Below are positions 8,572-16,220 of a stretch of 42,031 nucleotides of DNA, piece after piece (position 1 is the stretch's first letter; each line of letters starts with the position of its first letter). The position numbers and the translations under genes were made by a program. The notes below the pieces were generated by a model. The model ran no database searches, had not been told where the DNA came from, and saw nothing but the letters and a program-made list of their open reading frames with translations. The stretch is from positions 25,549-67,579 of the forward strand of contig CAPQQE010000001.1 of NCBI GenBank assembly GCA_948687865.1, written 5' to 3'. The DNA is from an uncultured Bacilli bacterium (lineage in GTDB: Bacteria > Bacillota_I > Bacilli_A > RF39 > UBA660).

Positions 8572-10416
8572 CTATCTTATAATTCCTAATTTTTTCATTA
8601 ATTCATATTTACCATTAGAAGTACCTAATATGCTATTAAACTCATCTACATCTGATGGGTACTCTACTTGTGCTAAATATCTTGTTTCTGGATTAACTAG
8701 AAAATATTTTATTTCATCGTCGTTAAATTCTCCAAGTCCTTTTATACGGCTATATTCTTTTACATCTTTTGGAATATCTTCTAATTTCATACAACCATCA
8801 TAACCAGTTTTAGTTTTCCAAGCATATAATGGTGGGTATGTTAAAAATACTCTTCCTTGTTTTATCATATCTGGAAACATATTTACAAATACTGATAATA
8901 ACAAACAAGCAATTTGTAAACCATCAACATCTGCATCTGCTGAGATTATAATTTTTTCATATCTACTTTTTGAAGCATCATTGTTTGCTCCTATACCTGC
9001 TCCACAACAGTTTGCTATATCACATACTTCTTTATTTTTAATTGCATCTTTTACTTTTCTATTAGTTACATTTAATATTTTTCCTCTTAATGGAAGTACT
9101 GCTTGTTTCTCTTTGTTTCTTGTTTTTACGAATGGGCCCATAGCTGAATTTCCCTCTACAATAAATAATTCAGTTCCTTCTCTCTTTTTAGAAGTGCATT
9201 CTATTAATTTTTCAGATACTGATCTTCTTCTTATATTATCTGAAGTATCATTGTTTATTTTTATTTTTGCCATTATATCTTTATTAGTAAGTAATTTATT
9301 CTGAGCTATTCTATATTCTTCAAATCTTTTTATTAAAGCTAAAGTTAAATCTTCATTTTCATATAATAATTCTTTAAATTTTTCTTTAAAGTTCTCCATT
9401 AGTTCTTTTAACTTATCTTTATGAGTAACTAACTTCTCTTTAGTTTGACTACTAAATTCAGGTTGTGCTATGAATATTGCACATACTGCTCTAAGTCCAA
9501 CTAAATAATCACTATTTTTAAGATTTACTTCTAATTTTATTTTCTTTTTATCTATAAAATCTTGCCAAGCTGATACTACTGCTTTAGATAATTCATTAAC
9601 ATGTGTTCCTCCAGATGAATTTGTTAACATATTTGTATAACCAAAATATCTATCAGAGGTATCTGATGTATATCTTAGTGCCACTTTCATTAATTGTTTT
9701 TCAGAATCTTCTACTGTTATTAGAGGTAATTCTTTATATATTGAGATTGAATTATCTATTTCATTAATTAAATCAAATATTGTTGCATTTGTATCAATTT
9801 CTTGTCCATCATATGCCAATCTTACTCTATAACCTAATGCTGATGCTACTCTACATCTTTCTATAATTTTATCTTTAGATATTACTTTTGATTTGAATTC
9901 ATTACCTGGAATAAATGAAGTTATAACTCCATGTTTTTCTTTTGGTAAATTTAAATATTCTAAAGATTGTTTTATACCATTATTTGCTTTGAAAGTTACT
10001 CCTTTTCCATCTCTCATTGTTGTTATTTCAAATTGTTCTGATAAAGCATTTGTTATTGTTATTCCAAGACCATTGATACCTGCAGAATATTTATATGAAT
10101 TAGTATTGAATTTACCTGAAGAATTTGCTTTAGTACAAATTACTTCCAATGTTTCCTTTTCTTCTCCAGACTCTAAAGTTTTCATACCAATAGGAATTCC
10201 TCTACCATGATCAACTATTGTGTACTTATTTAATTTAGTATCTACTATAACTAATATTTCATCTCCGAAACCTTCACCCATTTCATCTAAAGCATTATCT
10301 AACGTTTCTGAGAATAATTGATAAGGTCCTTGATCTCCTATATACATTCCTTTTCTAAGTTTAATGTGATCTATATCATTTAATACTTTAATTGAATTAT
10401 CATTATAATCTGACAA
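8572..10416 (-). CDS. type II DNA topoisomerase subunit B (GyrB/ParE type)
   Basis: ATPase and metal-binding subunit. The GHKL ATPase shows ETLDNALDE (N41), VDHGRGIP (69-75) and SAGINGLGITITNALS (111-126). The TOPRIM domain shows IVEGNSAMG (E421), PLRGKILNV (442-450) and DADVDG (494-499). 614 residues is close to ParE and to the T4 gp39 class. ATG at 10416 has a strong GGAGG. A GCATT-type promoter-like element lies at 10441-10462. Together with the A subunit it makes a complete heterotetrameric enzyme. Confidence 0.92.
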   Translation of the reverse strand: MSDYNDNSIKVLNDIDHIKLRKGMYIGDQGPYQLFSETLDNALDEMGEGFGDEILVIVDTKLNKYTIVDHGRGIPIGMKTLESGEEKETLEVICTKANSSGKFNTNSYKYSAGINGLGITITNALSEQFEITTMRDGKGVTFKANNGIKQSLEYLNLPKEKHGVITSFIPGNEFKSKVISKDKIIERCRVASALGYRVRLAYDGQEIDTNATIFDLINEIDNSISIYKELPLITVEDSEKQLMKVALRYTSDTSDRYFGYTNMLTNSSGGTHVNELSKAVVSAWQDFIDKKKIKLEVNLKNSDYLVGLRAVCAIFIAQPEFSSQTKEKLVTHKDKLKELMENFKEKFKELLYENEDLTLALIKRFEEYRIAQNKLLTNKDIMAKIKINNDTSDNIRRRSVSEKLIECTSKKREGTELFIVEGNSAMGPFVKTRNKEKQAVLPLRGKILNVTNRKVKDAIKNKEVCDIANCCGAGIGANNDASKSRYEKIIISADADVDGLQIACLLLSVFVNMFPDMIKQGRVFLTYPPLYAWKTKTGYDGCMKLEDIPKDVKEYSRIKGLGEFNDDEIKYFLVNPETRYLAQVEYPSDVDEFNSILGTSNGKYELMKKLGIIR

Positions 10417-10440
10417 TTTTATACCTCCTTATCTTTTATT

Positions 10441-10462
10441 TGTATTATTATATAATGCAAAA
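10441..10462 (-). promoter_or_regulatory. GCATT/TATA-type putative phage promoter upstream of topoisomerase B
   Basis: The minus strand reads TTTTGCATTATATAATAATA just upstream of the topoisomerase B gene. It has both the GCATT core and a sigma70-like TATAAT immediately after it, one of the best matches to the family consensus. Confidence 0.5.
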
Positions 10463-10494
10463 CATAAAATACTAAAAATCAAAAATTTTATTGT

Positions 10495-10767
10495 TTAAAA
10501 TACTAATGGCTCCATTTTATTGAATAGTTTTTCTAATATCATTTCTTTTTGAACATTTGTGATTTTTTCTTCACATATATCTATAGATGGTTCCATTACA
10601 AATTTGAATCTCTTAAAATTATCTGTTTTTCTTCTATTTCCATTTTGTTCTTCTTGCTTTAACCATTCTACGTTATTCTTAATTCTTTTCAATTCTGATT
10701 TCTTACTATAAATAGTGAATATTCTGTCTACTATTAAATCAACTAAAATTTTACTTCTTAAATACAT
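10495..10767 (-). CDS. hypothetical protein
   Basis: 90 residues, basic and helical, not recognised. It contains many Lys/Arg/Glu (KKSELKRIKNNVEWLKQEEQ) and could be a nucleic-acid or protein-binding helical protein. ATG at 10767 has GAGGTAG upstream, and a GCATT element lies at 10783-10811. It sits between the first leftward gene and the topoisomerase genes. Confidence 0.6.
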   Translation of the reverse strand: MYLRSKILVDLIVDRIFTIYSKKSELKRIKNNVEWLKQEEQNGNRRKTDNFKRFKFVMEPSIDICEEKITNVQKEMILEKLFNKMEPLVF

Positions 10768-10782
10768 TATTATCTACCTCTC

Positions 10783-10811
10783 TTATTTCATTTTTTTTAT
10801 ATGAATGCTAA
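10783..10811 (-). promoter_or_regulatory. GCATT-type putative phage promoter
   Basis: The minus strand reads TTAGCATTCATATAAAAAAA upstream of the 10495-10767 gene, in the short gap after the stop of the preceding gene. It is a weaker match to the TATA part than other copies. Confidence 0.35.
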
Positions 10812-10813
10812 CG

Positions 10814-11140
10814 TTATTTATCCGCTAGCAAATCATCCATTTCTTCTAAACAATTTATTACATATTCATTTTTTGCTATCATATCCATTATTTTTTCTTT
10901 TCCTAAAAATCTAATATCTTGTTTCATTTCAATCATTCCACCTCTAACAAATAAAACATGTTGCTTTATTACTTCTGAATATATAATGTCGTACCAATCT
11001 TGATTAGTCATTTCTTTATAAGAATTTAATGTTTTTTCATCACATTCATTGTTTTCTACTTCAACTGTTGATGCTCCTATTGTTCCATTTGCTTCCTGTT
11101 CAATTAACTTATTGACATTTCTTTCTCTAATATTTTCCAT
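10814..11140 (-). CDS. hypothetical protein, first gene of the leftward operon
   Basis: 108 residues, acidic, not recognised. It is predicted helical, with no membrane segment; the C-terminus is CLEEMDDLLADK. It is preceded by AAGAAGG and lies directly under the strong sigma70-type promoter at 11176-11204, so it is probably expressed early and highly, as expected for a regulatory or host-modifying protein. That role is only an inference from position. Confidence 0.65.
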   Translation of the reverse strand: MENIRERNVNKLIEQEANGTIGASTVEVENNECDEKTLNSYKEMTNQDWYDIIYSEVIKQHVLFVRGGMIEMKQDIRFLGKEKIMDMIAKNEYVINCLEEMDDLLADK

Positions 11141-11175
11141 AATATTACCTTCTTTCTATTATTTATTATGTATAC

Positions 11176-11227
11176 ATTATATCACATATCTTTTTAAATG
11201 TAAATACTTTTAATAAAAGATTTTAAA
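11176..11227 (-). promoter_or_regulatory. strong sigma70-type promoter with shared 34-bp upstream element (leftward)
   Basis: On the minus strand: -35 TTTACA (11199-11204), exactly 17-bp spacer, -10 TATAAT (11176-11181) with an extended TGA before it. The 34 bp at 11194-11227 agree at 32 positions with the elements at 15711-15744 and 16221-16254. The shared block contains a palindromic CTTTTAnTAAAAG just upstream of the -35 box, a possible operator or UP element. It drives the replication operon. Confidence 0.85.
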
Positions 11228-11260
11228 AATTTTTAATTTTCTTTTCAATTTTTATTAATT

Positions 11261-11285
11261 TAGCATTATTTAATATAAACATATA
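11261..11285 (+). promoter_or_regulatory. GCATT-type putative phage promoter (rightward)
   Basis: TAGCATTATTTAATATAAAC upstream of the 11312 gene; a member of the dispersed GCATT family. Confidence 0.45.
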
Positions 11286-11311
11286 TTTAAATAGGAAGGA
11301 ATTATAAAAAC

Positions 11312-11599
11312 ATGGACGATAAAACAGAAAATAACAATATAGAAAAAGAAGTTTCAATACCTTGTGATTGTGAATGTAGCATATTAAAAATAACTAATTA
11401 CGATAATGAAGATATTAGCTTTGCATTCTATATAAATTCTTTTTATGCAAAACAAGATGCTAGATTCTTAGAAACACTTAAAAGAAGATGTAAGATTATC
11501 TGGTATACTATAATAGGAAAAGAATATCTTTTTGAAGACGTTTCTATAAAATATGAAGATTTTAAAAAATATTATAAAGAATTAAAGAAATTGATTTAA
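11312..11599 (+). CDS. small conserved phage protein with CDCEC motif
   Basis: 95 residues. After a polar N-terminus the protein reads IPCDCECSILKI, then DEDISFAFYINSFYAKQD-type sequence and a C-terminal WYTIIGKEY segment. This arrangement recalls a small family of Firmicute-phage proteins ('C.C......f.....f.....r....r.k..wy.l.GKey'), function unknown to me. AGGAAGG precedes the ATG. It is the first rightward gene after the divergent control region, followed by a long structured non-coding stretch. Confidence 0.65.
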   Translation: MDDKTENNNIEKEVSIPCDCECSILKITNYDNEDISFAFYINSFYAKQDARFLETLKRRCKIIWYTIIGKEYLFEDVSIKYEDFKKYYKELKKLI

Positions 11600-11708
11600 A
11601 GAATAAAAATAAAAATTAACAAATTAATTATAAACTAAATTTATTATATAAAAAATTAGATTAAAATAATGATGGTTTTAAGTTATTTTAATTATTATGT
11701 AATAGTGA

Positions 11709-11866
11709 TAACGATGAAAAGCAAAAAAAATTTATTAAAAAATTTATAATATAGCTATTAAATTAGCATTATAAATAATATAAGGTGAAACATAAGTTTA
11801 TATATTTGCAAACACAGATATATAAATTGATTGAAAGATATCTAGCCTTATTGCTTTTCATTGTTA
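11709..11866 (+). ncRNA. putative multi-branched structured RNA (or origin structure)
   Basis: Helix P1 pairs 11709-11724 with 11851-11866: 16 bp, one of them G-U. Inside are P2, a hairpin 11743-11775 (8 bp TTTATAAT/ATTATAAA, one-sided ATA bulge, then GCTA/TAGC); P3, TAAGG 11781-11785 with CCTTA 11846-11850, abutting P1; and P4, 11797-11805 with 11818-11826 (9 bp) with loop TTGCAAACACAG. The 3' strand of P1 abuts the terminator hairpin. Coding potential is absent. I cannot match it to a known RNA class. Confidence 0.4.
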
Positions 11867-11915
11867 CCAAAGTATAATGATAAACCAGGTCAATTTGACT
11901 TTCATTATACTTTGG
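11867..11915 (+). terminator. strong intrinsic terminator
   Basis: 14-bp perfect stem CCAAAGTATAATGA/TCATTATACTTTGG with a 21-nt loop that itself holds GTCA/TGAC, followed by CACTTTTTATG. It would end transcripts of the structured region, supporting a stand-alone RNA. Confidence 0.8.
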
Positions 11916-11933
11916 CACTTTTTATGATAATTT

Positions 11934-11957
11934 TAGCATTTTATATAATTAATATAT
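11934..11957 (+). promoter_or_regulatory. GCATT-type putative phage promoter
   Basis: TAGCATTTTATATAATTAAT between the terminator and the 741-residue gene, giving that gene its own start after the terminator. Confidence 0.45.
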
Positions 11958-11984
11958 GTGCAAAGAGGTGAAAAAAAGCAAAAC

Positions 11985-14207
11985 ATGATTAATTTACAAA
12001 AACTTCTTGATTTAAATACAAAAGTAATACATGATGCAGAATTAATAAAAGTAAAACAAAATGTAAATAATAACATTAATCAAATCAAACTAGATAAAAA
12101 TAAAGCAATAAAATGTGATAATACTGTTAAATATAAATTCACTAACATTAGTTTAAGCAAATCTTTTATTGACAATTTAAATTATTGCAAAGTAGATAAT
12201 GTCTTTGATAAAGATAACCTTGTTTCTGATTATATGTTGGAATTAATTGGAAATTCTAATAGATCAGTAAGAAAAAGCATATTAAGAAAAGTAACTAGCT
12301 CATATAAAAAAGATAGTAGATATTCATATGAAGAAAAATATTATACAAACAATACTTTAATGAAAGGCTTTAACAAGAGCGATGATGGTTATCAAAAACC
12401 CGTATCTTATAAAATTAATGATAATAATTTTATTGGTAATTTTGAAAACTTAGATTACCAACATAGAATGATGCATGTTACAAGATTTCAATTAGAATTA
12501 GCTAAAGAACTTGAATATAGTAAAGACAAAATAAGAATTAATATTAGCAATTCAGATGAAACTAAATTAATGGACCTACTTAAAGGATGTAAAAGAAAAC
12601 TAGTTGTAGACATAATAAAAGATTTAATTAATATGATTAAAGTTGATAGCAAAAGAGATATTAAACAATTTGACATTCCTATATACTTACCAGAAGATTG
12701 TAATACTGCTATAGATGCTTTAATTTATTTATTAAGAACTACTAAAGTTAATGCACATACTGATTTAACAAAAGTAGTTACTTTAGATTTAGATATTGTT
12801 CCAGATAGTTTTGGTACATTACAAAAATATGCTATTTTTAAAGAGTGTTTGAAATACAATTGTTTTATAGTAGAAAATAAAGAAGAAAATGGTTATGAGA
12901 AAAGAAATCACTTTACAATAATATTTATATTAAGAACGTTGTATCATGTAGAAAATGCTAAACAAATTAGAAATAAATTTAAAATAGCTGGCATGTGTGA
13001 TCCTAATCACAATACTTTTAGCGGGAAAAACATATTTAATACAAATAAATTTAATATATACTACAATCCATTTGGAAAATACGTTGACATGGTTAATGAC
13101 GGAATGGTAGACGAATGTATTAACAAACAACAGGGAATATTTGAATTTGCAAAAATAGATGAAACTGAAACTATCAATGATATGTATGACAAAATGTTTA
13201 AAACAAAATACAAATATCATAATGTTAATTTCTGTGATTTTACAGATACAGATATGTTTAAAGAATTTGCAATTTCACAAAAATGTAAAATTGAAGTAGA
13301 AAAAGAATATAAAGAAGATAATAGTAAAGAAAATATTAAAATTAGAAAAGAAAGTAAAAAGAATTATGAAAATTGCAAAAATTTAGATAAATTGTTTGAA
13401 GATATAAATAAAAATATTACTGATTTAAATGAGATTAACTATAAAATTGTTTTAAAAGATTTTAATAGAAAATTAAACTGTTCTAAATTTGGCTATATAC
13501 TTAGAAGTACATACAAATTTAATATTAGTAGAAAAGAAGCTATAGAATTATTTCATAAATTAGTAATAATAGAAGAACCTGATAACAAGCATACTGAAGA
13601 AGAACTACTTAAATCAATGTTAAGTGGTTACAAATTTGGTGAAATCGCAATTAGTAAATATGAAGATTTCATAGATGAACAAAGTGTAAGAGGAACATTT
13701 GGTAGTTTTGTAACTAATTCAAATAGAACAAAAAATATAGAACTAGAAATAATCAAAGATATACTTGATTACATAAAAAATGGTGTTAAATTAAATAAAA
13801 TCAAAAGACTAGTTAAAAAGAAAAGAAGAAATTATGATGAATTCATTACAAAGATAATAGACACACTATACTTTTGTGATACTTTAGACGAAGAAGAAAT
13901 AAAAAATAAATTAATATTTGAAGCAAATGAATGGCTACATGAAAGAACTATTAATAATGGAAAGACACATTGTCATAATAAAGATATTCGTACTAAAAAG
14001 ATTTTAGAAAAAGAACAAGAAATTGTTAATGACATGAAAGAACAAATCAAAAAACTAGATTTTAAAGCAGTTGTAAAATTAATAAAGAAATTAATATGCA
14101 AAAAAGTAAATAACATTAAAGATATAGATGCATTTCTTTTGATAAAAGAATTTAGAAATAATGTTAGAAAATTATTAACAAGAAAACGATGGTGTTTAGT
14201 AGAATAG
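11985..14207 (+). CDS. putative primase-polymerase-like (AEP-type) replication protein
   Basis: 741 residues from ATG 11985; no close family recognised. The central region has features of archaeo-eukaryotic primase/Rep catalytic cores: VVTLDLDIV (hhhDhD, about residue 272-280), then RNHFTIIF (xxH, about 313), then CDPNHNTFSGKN and FNIYYNPFGKYVD. The N- and C-terminal thirds are highly charged, helical and Lys-rich, as in DNA-binding proteins. AGAGGTG lies upstream but 14 nt from the chosen ATG; GTG at 11958 would add 9 residues without a binding site. It follows a hairpin-rich region that could be an origin. The primase reading is an inference from motif spacing only. Confidence 0.5.
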   Translation: MINLQKLLDLNTKVIHDAELIKVKQNVNNNINQIKLDKNKAIKCDNTVKYKFTNISLSKSFIDNLNYCKVDNVFDKDNLVSDYMLELIGNSNRSVRKSILRKVTSSYKKDSRYSYEEKYYTNNTLMKGFNKSDDGYQKPVSYKINDNNFIGNFENLDYQHRMMHVTRFQLELAKELEYSKDKIRINISNSDETKLMDLLKGCKRKLVVDIIKDLINMIKVDSKRDIKQFDIPIYLPEDCNTAIDALIYLLRTTKVNAHTDLTKVVTLDLDIVPDSFGTLQKYAIFKECLKYNCFIVENKEENGYEKRNHFTIIFILRTLYHVENAKQIRNKFKIAGMCDPNHNTFSGKNIFNTNKFNIYYNPFGKYVDMVNDGMVDECINKQQGIFEFAKIDETETINDMYDKMFKTKYKYHNVNFCDFTDTDMFKEFAISQKCKIEVEKEYKEDNSKENIKIRKESKKNYENCKNLDKLFEDINKNITDLNEINYKIVLKDFNRKLNCSKFGYILRSTYKFNISRKEAIELFHKLVIIEEPDNKHTEEELLKSMLSGYKFGEIAISKYEDFIDEQSVRGTFGSFVTNSNRTKNIELEIIKDILDYIKNGVKLNKIKRLVKKKRRNYDEFITKIIDTLYFCDTLDEEEIKNKLIFEANEWLHERTINNGKTHCHNKDIRTKKILEKEQEIVNDMKEQIKKLDFKAVVKLIKKLICKKVNNIKDIDAFLLIKEFRNNVRKLLTRKRWCLVE

Positions 14208-14254
14208 TTAAAAATTAAATAATTGAATTACATAACATTAATAAATGTTTGTTT

Positions 14255-14282
14255 AAGCTGTTTCTTGATAGAAAATAGCTTT
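14255..14282 (+). terminator. intrinsic terminator after the 741-residue gene
   Basis: The hairpin AAGCTGTTTC/GAAAATAGCTT has one mismatch, loop TTGATA, and is followed by TTTATTTTG. It lies about 50 nt after the stop at 14207. Confidence 0.65.
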
Positions 14283-14496
14283 TTATTTTGCAAAGTTAAC
14301 GACGCTAGATGTTACTGAATTTTAAATTTGTTTTGACAAACTAGTAGAATTGATAAAACATTTGTCAATTTATACCTAATAAATGAAGATGATCTGTAAC
14401 TCATCTATAATTAAAAAGGAATATAATTAAGATATCACAGTTAAATAGAGTAGTTGAATAAGATAAATTAGTTAAGTAAGATATTATTGTAATATG

Positions 14497-14515
14497 TATT
14501 ACATAATATGTAATA
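14497..14515 (+). repeat. 19-nt perfect inverted repeat, operator-like
   Basis: TATTACATA-A-TATGTAATA is a perfect palindrome about 45 nt upstream of the 14558 start and directly before the GCATT element, where a dimeric repressor could bind. No candidate regulator is identified. Confidence 0.5.
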
Positions 14516-14517
14516 AA

Positions 14518-14543
14518 TAGCATTAAAATTAAAAAATAAAAAA
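14518..14543 (+). promoter_or_regulatory. GCATT-type element before the 14558 gene
   Basis: TAGCATTAAAATTAAAAAAT: the GCATT core is kept but the TATA half is degenerate, so this is a weak member of the family. Confidence 0.3.
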
Positions 14544-14557
14544 GGAGATTAGATAAA

Positions 14558-15148
14558 ATGAAAAATACGTTATATTTTAAAGTAATTCAAAAAATTAAAA
14601 AAGATGAAATAACTTTCAAACTACAAAAGTTTTTTCTATTATTTATTATTAAGCTAAAAGTATTCTTTAAGAAGTTACATATTAATTTTAATAAGAGGCT
14701 AGATTATATCATTCTTAATATTAAATTTAAAAAGTATGTTGCTAAGCACGAAAAGCAAAGTAGACAATTTGTAAAACGTACAGACAAAGCAATTAAGAAA
14801 ATTAAAAAATATACTAAAAAGTTCTTTAAAGGAAGTCAACATAAGACAATGACAAAATTCTTAAAAAATGATACAAGAAAACAATATAGAACAATAGATA
14901 AAAAAGTTATCTTAACAAAAAGAGAAAAAGAACTAAACAGTCAAAAAGAAGAATCTGAAGAAAGAATAGATGAAATGCTAGAGTTAATACGTATCATTTG
15001 GTCTAAACCTAAGAACACTCAACTACGATTAGGACAACTTATTCTTAATGTTATCAGTGAAGATAGACTTTATTATGTAGAAGATGAAGAATTATATAAA
15101 TTACTTAAAAGACAATATATTAGTAATGTTAGAGAACTATCATTATAA
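14558..15148 (+). CDS. highly basic protein with conserved phage C-terminal domain
   Basis: 196 residues. The N-terminal 110 residues are extremely Lys-rich with one hydrophobic run (FFLLFIIKL, about 25-33), suggesting nucleic-acid or membrane-surface contact. The C-terminal part, LIRIIWSKPKNTQLRLGQLI then LNVISEDRLYYVEDEELYKLL, resembles a small conserved domain seen in many Firmicute and phage proteins ('iW...P..RlgQLi.n......ly.veDeel..ll'), function unknown. AAGGAG precedes the ATG. A palindrome and a GCATT element lie upstream. Confidence 0.65.
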   Translation: MKNTLYFKVIQKIKKDEITFKLQKFFLLFIIKLKVFFKKLHINFNKRLDYIILNIKFKKYVAKHEKQSRQFVKRTDKAIKKIKKYTKKFFKGSQHKTMTKFLKNDTRKQYRTIDKKVILTKREKELNSQKEESEERIDEMLELIRIIWSKPKNTQLRLGQLILNVISEDRLYYVEDEELYKLLKRQYISNVRELSL

Positions 15149-15162
15149 TTTTTGATATACTG

Positions 15163-15193
15163 TGAATAATGAGAATTAATTTAGAAGTAATTT
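15163..15193 (+). repeat. GAGAATTAA intergenic element, copy 1
   Basis: Begins AATAATGAGAATTAATTTAG after the stop of the preceding gene; member of a six-copy family (others near 15251, 20481, 25206, 31536, 39171) with consensus TAAYGAGAATTAA then TTCTGATTAACTTT. Function unknown. Confidence 0.45.
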
Positions 15194-15250
15194 AGCAACA
15201 TTATATATGATATTATATTAATATGAACTTTTTATTAGAAATGTATCTAA

Positions 15251-15285
15251 TTGTAACGAGAATTATTTCAGATTAACTTTATAAC
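15251..15285 (+). repeat. GAGAATTAA intergenic element, copy 2
   Basis: Contains TAACGAGAATTATTTCAG followed by ATTAACTTTATAAC. Second copy within the same 249-base gap before the 15398 gene. Confidence 0.5.
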
Positions 15286-15397
15286 AAAATAATAAAATTA
15301 ATTTAAACAAAATAAAGATAAGAAATGTATCAACAGTAATATTTTCATAAATTAGTTAAATATAAAAAGTAAATACAATTAAGGGAGGTATAGATTT

Positions 15398-15685
15398 ATG
15401 TGGTCAGAAATATGTGATTTAGTGCCATTAACAATTGGTCTAGATTGTTGTATAAGTCATGATATAGCTGAATATGAAAGATGTGCTAACAATTGTGAAA
15501 CGAAAGGAATGGTAGAAGCTGCAGAATCTTATAGACAATGTGCAAATAATTTAAGGAATAAACAAAGCCAATTAGATCAAATGGGGCCTATTGCTAGATG
15601 GTGGCATGAAGAGAGACAATATAGAAGATCTATAGCAGCACATAACAGAGTTATTAAAGATTGTAGAAGAAGATTAGGTATTTAA
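15398..15685 (+). CDS. small Cys-containing helical protein, hypothetical
   Basis: 95 residues, not recognised. The sequence has paired cysteines (CC at 17-18, CANNC at 29-33, C48, C89) within amphipathic helices, and the two similar stretches YERCANNCETKG and YRQCANNLRNKQ suggest a helical hairpin repeat. Richer in Trp, Arg and Cys than its neighbours. ATG at 15398 follows GGGAGG. No membrane segment. It lies just before the promoter at 15734, in a region of small, probably early, genes. Confidence 0.6.
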   Translation: MWSEICDLVPLTIGLDCCISHDIAEYERCANNCETKGMVEAAESYRQCANNLRNKQSQLDQMGPIARWWHEERQYRRSIAAHNRVIKDCRRRLGI

Positions 15686-15710
15686 GTTAATATTAACAAA
15701 ATTAAAAAAG

Positions 15711-15762
15711 TTTAAAATCTTTTACTAAAAGTATTTACATTTAAATAGATTTGTAATATAAT
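15711..15762 (+). promoter_or_regulatory. sigma70-type promoter with shared 34-bp upstream element, copy 2
   Basis: -35 TTTACA at 15734-15739, 17-bp spacer, -10 TATAAT at 15757-15762. The 34-bp block 15711-15744 differs from the copies at 11194-11227 (minus) and 16221-16254 at only two central positions. It drives the 15817 gene. Confidence 0.85.
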
Positions 15763-15816
15763 GATTATAATAAATAATATAAATTATTTAAAATTTAAAG
15801 AAAAGAGGTATTTATT

Positions 15817-16194
15817 ATGATTATTAATTTAAAGAAAGAGGAAGCATTAAAATTAGGAGTAGATTATATTATGCAGGTAGCTAATAATAATGATATTTCA
15901 GATATAGCCAGAGCAAATGGATTAATATGTGAATGTCAACAAAATTTAGTAGGAATTGAATTAGCTACATCAAATAAGTTAGGTGCTTATATTATTAGTA
16001 GTAATTTTGTTAGTAGAGAAGAAATTGAAAAATATATAGTTGAAAATGATAGTGATGAAAATAATTATTATTTTGATATTGAAGATGAAAAAGATGAAGG
16101 ATTAAAAGAAATATTAGATGATGTATATGAATTAGTATGTGAATTTGAACCAAGTGAATTTGGAATTGAAATTGAATTAAAAGAGTTAGTATAA
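15817..16194 (+). CDS. acidic protein, hypothetical (probably early)
   Basis: 125 residues, strongly acidic in the second half (ENDSDENNYYFDIEDEKDEG), no membrane segment, not recognised. It has its own sigma70-type promoter (15734-15762) and its own terminator overlapping the stop codon (16180-16206), so it is a monocistronic unit. Small acidic, strongly and separately transcribed phage proteins are often inhibitors or DNA mimics acting on host enzymes; here that is inference only. AGAGGT precedes the ATG. Confidence 0.65.
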   Translation: MIINLKKEEALKLGVDYIMQVANNNDISDIARANGLICECQQNLVGIELATSNKLGAYIISSNFVSREEIEKYIVENDSDENNYYFDIEDEKDEGLKEILDDVYELVCEFEPSEFGIEIELKELV

Positions 16195-16206
16195 TGCTAG
16201 CTCTTT
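16180..16206 (+). terminator. intrinsic terminator overlapping the stop of the acidic protein gene
   Basis: Stem AAAGAGTTAG/CTAGCTCTTT (10 bp, one G-U), loop TATAATG, then TGTTTT. The stop codon (16192-16194) lies in the loop. Confidence 0.75.
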
Positions 16207-16220
16207 TGTTTTAAAATTCT

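Larger units (their letters stand above)
11600..11984 (+). other. 385-base gene-free region: structured RNA/possible origin, terminator, promoter-like element
   Basis: No credible gene. It holds a 10-bp hairpin (11660-11669 with 11683-11692), a multi-branched structure closed by a 16-bp helix (11709-11866), a strong terminator hairpin abutting it (11867-11915), and a GCATT element (11934-11957). Its position just upstream of a putative replication protein makes an origin or a non-coding RNA the two main readings. Confidence 0.6.
14208..14557 (+). other. 350-base gene-free region: terminator, hairpins, palindrome, promoter-like element
   Basis: No supported gene. It contains a terminator (14255-14282), an 8-bp hairpin TTGACAAA/TTTGTCAA (14333-14340 with 14361-14368), a 6-bp hairpin AGATGA/TCATCT (14387-14406), a perfect 19-nt palindrome (14497-14515), and a GCATT element (14518-14543) before the next gene. 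AAATGTTT near 14243 can also pair with AAACATTT near 14357. Confidence 0.6.

Noticed and set aside
11764..11785. GCATT copy at 11764 as a promoter
   Set aside because: The bases form the 3' arm of hairpin P2 in the structured region; counted in the motif list but not annotated as a promoter.
12930..13220. Opposite-strand open frame inside the primase-like gene, and similar antisense frames (e.g. 27567-27830, 40410-40673, 36206-36466)
   Set aside because: Low-complexity Phe/Ile/Leu/Ser-rich translations without ribosome binding sites, explained as shadows of AT-rich genes.
14208..15397. tRNA genes in the longer gaps
   Set aside because: No cloverleaf with acceptor stem, TTC arm and anticodon arm could be assembled; hairpins found are isolated.
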